A stretch of 41,041 nt of DNA from positions 1-41,041 of IMG/VR virus record IMGVR_UViG_3300011189_000017; one strand, written 5' to 3'. The notes below the pieces were generated by a model. It was not told the DNA's origin. It ran no database searches and saw only the letters and a list, made by a program, of their open reading frames with translations. Shown here in pieces: positions 37,901 to 41,041 of this stretch (within the stretch, counting starts at the first letter, position 1; each line of letters starts with the position of its first letter). The position numbers were made by a program, and so were the translations under genes. Origin of the DNA: a virus.

Positions 37901-38527
37901 ATGAAACCAGAATCCTTTGAAGTACAAGTCCACGGTAAGTTCGGAGTCCTCCCAGTCTGCATGGAAGAGGGAAGCGTAGGTTATGATATTGCATTGCCTC
38001 CTGATTTCGGCAACTTGGTTATGCCCTATAACTCCAGAAGAACCATAGATACGGGTATCGTCATCAAGCCTCCTATGAAGTGTCTTGTCCTTATTGTTCC
38101 CCGGTCCTCGTCTCGAAAGAAAGGTATCAGGATCTCAAATACGATAGGAGTAGTTGACCCTTCCTATTGCGGACAAGATGACAATCTCATTGTAGATCTG
38201 ACAAGGGAACCTAAGAAAAGTACCTTTGTAGGTAAAGTCTCCAAAGAGGATGTACCCAATAATAGAGATGCCTGCCAAGCCTATTGTACCCTGCATGATT
38301 TTGAGCCCCATCTCAAAAACCGAATGTTCCTACAGTCTTATTATGACCCTGACAAGAGAGAGTACCATATTTATGAAGAGGGTGAAGACGACCTAGTAGT
38401 CTATGGAAAAGGAGAGAGGTTTTGTCAGATCTTATTTCTCCCATATTATAAACCATCTTTATTGGAAGCCAAGTTGGAAGAATTTGGTATCGAAAATAGA
38501 GGCGGGTTCGGCAGTACCGGACAATAA
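37901..38527 (+). CDS. dut: dUTPase with a large insertion
   Basis: This 208-residue trimeric-type dUTPase shows all five motifs: GSVGYDI (about 25), PRSSSRKKGI (about 68), NTIGVVDPSYCGQDDNL (about 80-96), GERFCQILFLP (about 171) and RGGFGSTG at the C-terminus. It hydrolyses dUTP to dUMP and PPi, protecting phage DNA from uracil. Between motifs 3 and 4 there are about 75 residues, versus roughly 15-20 in E. coli Dut. The insertion includes a Cys-containing stretch (NNRDACQAYCTLHDFEPHLKNRMF) and an acidic loop. The Shine-Dalgarno is weak. Activity is probable because motif residues are present; the insertion's role is unknown. Confidence 0.85.
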   Translation: MKPESFEVQVHGKFGVLPVCMEEGSVGYDIALPPDFGNLVMPYNSRRTIDTGIVIKPPMKCLVLIVPRSSSRKKGIRISNTIGVVDPSYCGQDDNLIVDLTREPKKSTFVGKVSKEDVPNNRDACQAYCTLHDFEPHLKNRMFLQSYYDPDKREYHIYEEGEDDLVVYGKGERFCQILFLPYYKPSLLEAKLEEFGIENRGGFGSTGQ

Positions 38528-38650
38528 CTAAACTAAACGAAAGGAACTGAGATTACGGTGGCCATCACTTCCGAAATCGGGATACAAATCTAGTTGAGAG
38601 AGAATTAGAAGTAAAATTATTACAAACTATTAGAGAGAGCAATTACCCCT

Positions 38651-39025
38651 ATGAATATGCTAACGAAATGGACATTAGAGGGAACTTTCGAGGTTAGGGA
38701 AGATGTTTTTATGCCACGCCCTGACCCACACATTAAAATAGTTGAAGACGAAGTAGACCTCGAATATTTTGACGGGTCTGTACTCCTTCCTATGCCCAAA
38801 GAAATGATAATTCCCAAGATCCAAACGACGAACTCAAGACATGGTAAATTTTACCAGTTTACTAAAAGTTTTGAATGTGGGATAACCAATGAAACTTATG
38901 AAGTTTCCGGGGAATATACTGAGGGGGAATTTATTCGTATCCCTAGTATAAAAGAAAATCTTCTGGATAAGTTAGAAGAAGATCTCATTAAGAAAGTTCT
39001 GGAAGCTCAATTAAAGTTGCTCTAA
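38651..39025 (+). CDS. Hypothetical protein
   Basis: This 124-residue protein has two beta-rich stretches (WTLEGTFEVREDVFMPRPDPHIKIVEDEVDLEYFDGSVLLPMP; FECGITNETYEVSGEYTEGEFIRI) and a closing helix (LLDKLEEDLIKKVLEAQLKLL). Start choice is uncertain because no ribosome-binding site precedes the ATG at 38651; a later ATG at 38657 is equally possible. It overlaps the convergent nadD-like gene by 15 bases. No family is recognised. Confidence 0.5.
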   Translation: MNMLTKWTLEGTFEVREDVFMPRPDPHIKIVEDEVDLEYFDGSVLLPMPKEMIIPKIQTTNSRHGKFYQFTKSFECGITNETYEVSGEYTEGEFIRIPSIKENLLDKLEEDLIKKVLEAQLKLL

Positions 39026-39631
39026 GAGATCATTAACTCTTTTCTCTAAAAACCCTTTTACTGAGGCACCCCTCTTTTTCAGTTTTCCAATAAGGGTAGA
39101 AGATACCTCGGGTAAGGATATACTGAGATCTACTTCCACGGGAGTCCCCAGTTCCTCAGGTAGCTCTACCAGAGGATGGCCTTGCCTTGGTACTATAAGG
39201 AAGGTACAAAAGTCTGTGAGTCCTTCTGAGCGAGTCCAGTGTGGAACTTCCTCTACTAAGTCACTCCCAATCATAAAATAAAGATCGATTTCCGGCCTCA
39301 GAGTTTTGAGAGTTTTAACAGTGTTCAGTGTGTAATTAGGAGATGGCATAAAAGATTCCATAGGAATAACTTTCACTCCCTGGATATGTCCAAAGGTATG
39401 CTTACACATTTCCATCCTGTCCCCAAAAGGCATTAACCCTTCTTTCTCTGCATGACTGGCCGTCGGAAGAATCCAGACCTCATCAATGTCTTGTGTCATA
39501 AGGACCGTCAACACCATCATGGCGTGTCCCAGATGAGGGGGATTAAAAGACCCGCCAAAGATTCCAATTTTCCTATGTTCCTTTACCTCTGGTAATAGCG
39601 ATTCGATTATGTTCTGAGTGTCTTCCTTCAT
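39011..39631 (-). CDS. nadD: Nicotinate/nicotinamide mononucleotide adenylyltransferase
   Basis: This 206-residue minus-strand protein has FGGSFNPPHLGHA (about 25-37), the GxFxPxHxGH nucleotidyl-transfer motif. YFMIGSDLVEEVPHW (about 118-132) and ISLPEVSSTLIGKLKKRG (about 173-190) are the NadD ISSTxIR-type block. It transfers AMP from ATP to NaMN or NMN in NAD synthesis, in the cytoplasm. Together with the nicotinamidase at 40286 it forms part of a salvage route. No phosphoribosyltransferase or NAD synthetase is seen here. A perfect inverted repeat ACCTAG-c-CTAGGT (39641-39653) sits just before its start and could form an mRNA hairpin. Confidence 0.85.
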   Translation of the reverse strand: MKEDTQNIIESLLPEVKEHRKIGIFGGSFNPPHLGHAMMVLTVLMTQDIDEVWILPTASHAEKEGLMPFGDRMEMCKHTFGHIQGVKVIPMESFMPSPNYTLNTVKTLKTLRPEIDLYFMIGSDLVEEVPHWTRSEGLTDFCTFLIVPRQGHPLVELPEELGTPVEVDLSISLPEVSSTLIGKLKKRGASVKGFLEKRVNDLLEQL

Positions 39632-39640
39632 TTTTAGGTA

Positions 39641-39653
39641 CCTAGCCTAGGTT
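39641..39653. promoter_or_regulatory. Palindrome between nadD and the divergent gene
   Basis: ACCTAG-c-CTAGGT (39641-39653) overlaps a second palindrome AGGTACCT (39637-39644), in the 87-bp divergent region. It lies in the 5' leader of nadD (start 39631), near its weak ribosome-binding site. It could be an operator or a leader hairpin. Confidence 0.35.
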
Positions 39654-39718
39654 GGTATTTCTATTATAGTTTTCCTTAATAGTCTACCATATCAATTCCA
39701 GATTTAACAGGCAACCTA

Positions 39719-40285
39719 ATGCACAAAAAAATGATAACCTCGATCGTACGAAGGGTTCTAGCGACTCAAAATCTCTCGAAATACGTTTATTATGAAAAAG
39801 ATTTTAGAGGGGGAGACACTTTACTTATAAAGGCTTTTATGAAGGAAGAGGGTTTTGATATCCTTCGGGCCAATTACAGTGAAGCCCGTCCGTTTGATCC
39901 CTATTACGAGTTTTCCATCAAAGATCTTGAGTTTGATCACGGTCAGGTGGCAGAATTCGAGGCAGTACGAGGACGGGACCGAAGCAAACTGAGTGACGAA
40001 TGCCAAGAAGATTTAAGAATTATGGAAGAGCGGTTAGGCTTTGATCTCAACTATTATCAAATGAAGGGTGTATTAGTCTTCCTAAATCTTCAAAATATGG
40101 GAATCGGATCCGAACTTTATGTCCGAGCAGCCCGCGCAATAGCCCCTAAGAAAGCCGTATTAATCCCTGAAAATTGCTCACAAGGGGGTATCACAAGTCC
40201 TATGGCAAAACGGATATGGCAAAGTTCCAATATGAAGAGAAGACTAGTAGTGCAAGGAGAGACGGTATTCTGGGGAGGGAACTAG
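39719..40285 (+). CDS. GNAT-like acetyltransferase domain protein (tentative)
   Basis: This 188-residue protein has a C-terminal half (LVFLNLQNMGIGSELYVRAARAIAPKKAVLIPEN, SQGGITSPMAKRIWQSS) consistent with a GNAT fold; NMGIGSELYVRAARA resembles the acetyl-CoA-binding Q/RxxGxG/A motif region. The N-terminal half (DILRANYSEARPFDPYYEFSIKDLEFDHGQVAEFEAV) has no clear motif. Catalysis is unproven. It lies between the nadD-like and pncA genes, but on the opposite strand, so a NAD-related or protein-acetylation role cannot be claimed. CAGG is present 8 nt before the ATG. Confidence 0.5.
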   Translation: MHKKMITSIVRRVLATQNLSKYVYYEKDFRGGDTLLIKAFMKEEGFDILRANYSEARPFDPYYEFSIKDLEFDHGQVAEFEAVRGRDRSKLSDECQEDLRIMEERLGFDLNYYQMKGVLVFLNLQNMGIGSELYVRAARAIAPKKAVLIPENCSQGGITSPMAKRIWQSSNMKRRLVVQGETVFWGGN

Positions 40286-40939
40286 TTAAGATTCGTATAG
40301 AACCGCATCGGACCAGGTGATAATAACGCCCTTCTCTTTCATCTCTATGAGAGCCTTAAAAACATCTCCTAATTCTTCATCACTTGCTTTGGTTTGAGCA
40401 ACCCCCTCTACGCAGTCTTCCACGAGATAGGTTTCAAATCCGTCTTTAACTGCATCCAAAGCTGTAAATTTCACACAATACTCTGTGGCGACCCCTACTA
40501 GACAGACGGTTCCTATGTTGTTCTCTTGTAGAAGATCCGTAAGTCCTGTGCTATTGCGGCGAGAATTGTCATAAAATCCAGAATAGGAATCTACTTTGGG
40601 ATCCGTTCCTTTATAGATGATATGATCGATACGATCCGTTTCCAGACTTTCTACGAACTCAGAGCCTTCGGTATCCTGTACGCAATGGTCAGGCCACATG
40701 ATTTGGTCTAAACCCTCGAGTTTACCAACCTCTCCGATTTCAGATCCTTCATGATTAGACGCGAAAGACCCATGATTCTGGGGATGCCAGTCTTTTGTGG
40801 CCACTACCAGATCAAAATTATCACTGGCCATAAGCCTGTTGATATTGGGTACAATTTCGAGACCCCCAGGAACTTCCAAACTTCCCCCAGGCATAAAGTC
40901 GTTCTGCATGTCGATTACTAATAAAGCGGTTTTAGTCAT
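40286..40939 (-). CDS. pncA: Nicotinamidase
   Basis: This 217-residue protein starts at 40939, where AAGGAG is 7 nt upstream; the longer frame from 40960 lacks this spacing. The catalytic triad is evident: D10 (VIDMQNDF), K110 (IYKGTDP) and C155 (GVATEYCVKFTALDA). Metal-site residues are D50/H52 (KDWHP) and H85 (WPDHCV). It hydrolyses nicotinamide to nicotinate, the first step of the Preiss-Handler salvage route, in the cytoplasm. Its start lies 13 bases downstream of the last CRISPR-like repeat and in the same reading direction, so the array and this gene may be co-transcribed. The gene abuts the stop of the GNAT-like gene. Confidence 0.93.
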   Translation of the reverse strand: MTKTALLVIDMQNDFMPGGSLEVPGGLEIVPNINRLMASDNFDLVVATKDWHPQNHGSFASNHEGSEIGEVGKLEGLDQIMWPDHCVQDTEGSEFVESLETDRIDHIIYKGTDPKVDSYSGFYDNSRRNSTGLTDLLQENNIGTVCLVGVATEYCVKFTALDAVKDGFETYLVEDCVEGVAQTKASDEELGDVFKALIEMKEKGVIITWSDAVLYES

Positions 40940-40952
40940 TATATATCTCCTT

Positions 40953-41041
40953 GGAATCATCCTCCCGGGTAGGGAGGAAACGAAGCAGGTCCATCTTGCC
41001 TCCTGCTCTTCTCGGAATCACCCTCCCGGGTAGGGAGGAAA
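40953..41041 (-). CRISPR. End of a type I-E-like CRISPR array (two repeats, one spacer; continues beyond the window)
   Basis: Two 28-base copies (40953-40980 and 41014-41041) match at 27 of 28 positions and are 61 bases apart. On the minus strand each reads GTTTCCTCCC, TACCC, GGGAGG, then ATGATTCC or GTGATTCC (the G of the outer copy falls just outside the window). The inverted CCTCCC/GGGAGG arms form a hairpin. The pattern resembles type I-E repeats of the form GTTTTCCCCGC...GCGGGGGTGATCC, including the 8-nt 3' handle. With a 29-nt repeat the spacer is exactly 32 nt (40982-41013), the canonical I-E length, and GC-richer than its surroundings. No cas gene is visible. An alternative is a tandem leader element for pncA. 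Confidence 0.7.

Noticed and set aside
38541-38684. Open frame reading LVERELEVKLLQTIRESNYPYEYANEMD
   Set aside because: About 50 codons open but no start codon or ribosome-binding site, and it runs into the real gene in another frame; chance opening is as likely.
1-41041. tRNA or rRNA genes
   Set aside because: No convincing cloverleaf, T-loop (GTTCRANYC) with flanking stem, or rRNA-like sequence was found in the intergenic regions I read.
40953-41041. Tandem riboswitch (for example NAD-sensing) upstream of pncA
   Set aside because: Not excluded, but the 29+32 spacing and the match to type I-E repeat style fit CRISPR better; kept as an alternative in the finding.
1-41041. Prophage integration or lysogeny genes
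   Set aside because: No integrase, excisionase, CI-like repressor or att-like repeats; the single winged-helix gene is not enough.

Overview
The window looks like part of a large (probably jumbo) tailed-phage genome with a contractile tail, that is, myovirus morphology. It has a tail-sheath gene with a canonical C-terminal sheath domain, a run of phage structural genes, densely packed genes with 1-8 nt overlaps, free-standing homing-type endonucleases, and accessory metabolic genes typical of very large phages (GroEL, dUTPase, NAD salvage enzymes, AAA+ ATPase, actin-like ATPase). Base composition is moderately AT-rich. I see no tRNA, rRNA, integrase or lysogeny module. The host cannot be told from the sequence.

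Layout. Positions 1-654 are a repeat-rich non-coding stretch with a probable partial minus-strand gene at the left edge. Positions 655-21079 are mainly virion and morphogenesis genes on the + strand: an Ig-like structural protein, a zinc-containing tail/baseplate-type protein, an HK97-gp10-like protein, a neck/tail protein, an FmdB-type zinc-ribbon protein and a 1400-residue tail sheath. Interspersed among them are two Vsr-like (EDxHD) homing-type endonucleases, the C-terminal half of a UvrD-type helicase, an actin-like ATPase and two minus-strand genes with winged-helix domains. Positions 21511-25084 carry a calcineurin-like phosphoesterase, a Pol-beta-type nucleotidyltransferase, GroEL and a small gene that has no canonical start codon. 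Positions 25144-33640 carry a zincin metalloprotease, small genes with a shared strong promoter, a patatin-like lipase, a DHH phosphoesterase next to a metallo-beta-lactamase-fold hydrolase, an HNH nuclease and a virion-type protein with an internal start. Positions 33731-41041 carry an AAA+ ATPase, small proteins, a tandem cold-shock protein, a dUTPase with a large insertion, a nadD-like adenylyltransferase, a GNAT-like protein and nicotinamidase (pncA).

The most striking feature is at the extreme right edge. Two copies of a hairpin-forming repeat (27 of 28 bases identical) lie 61 bases apart. Read on the minus strand they have the exact geometry (29-nt repeat plus 32-nt spacer) and general sequence style of a type I-E CRISPR repeat, with an 8-nt handle-like 3' end. 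The array runs off the window. Its last repeat abuts the ribosome-binding site of pncA, which is read in the same direction. No cas gene is visible.

Other system-level themes: (1) A portable peptide motif (LKxQLIxLG followed by TNPELRxHLRPIL) is found at the N-terminus of two otherwise unrelated proteins and at the C-terminus of a third, which suggests a common targeting, packaging or processing tag. (2) There are two promoter families: a sigma70-like early type built on AACCAGGGTATATAG (three copies, 27.1-27.6 kb) and a T4-late-like TATAAATAGAGGGT (two identical copies). (3) Beta-strand domain 'bricks' are shared among the sheath, the 7.6-kb structural protein and possibly the 13.5-kb structural protein. 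(4) NadD, PncA, DHH, MBL and patatin enzymes could together counter nucleotide- or NAD-based host immunity; this is inference only.
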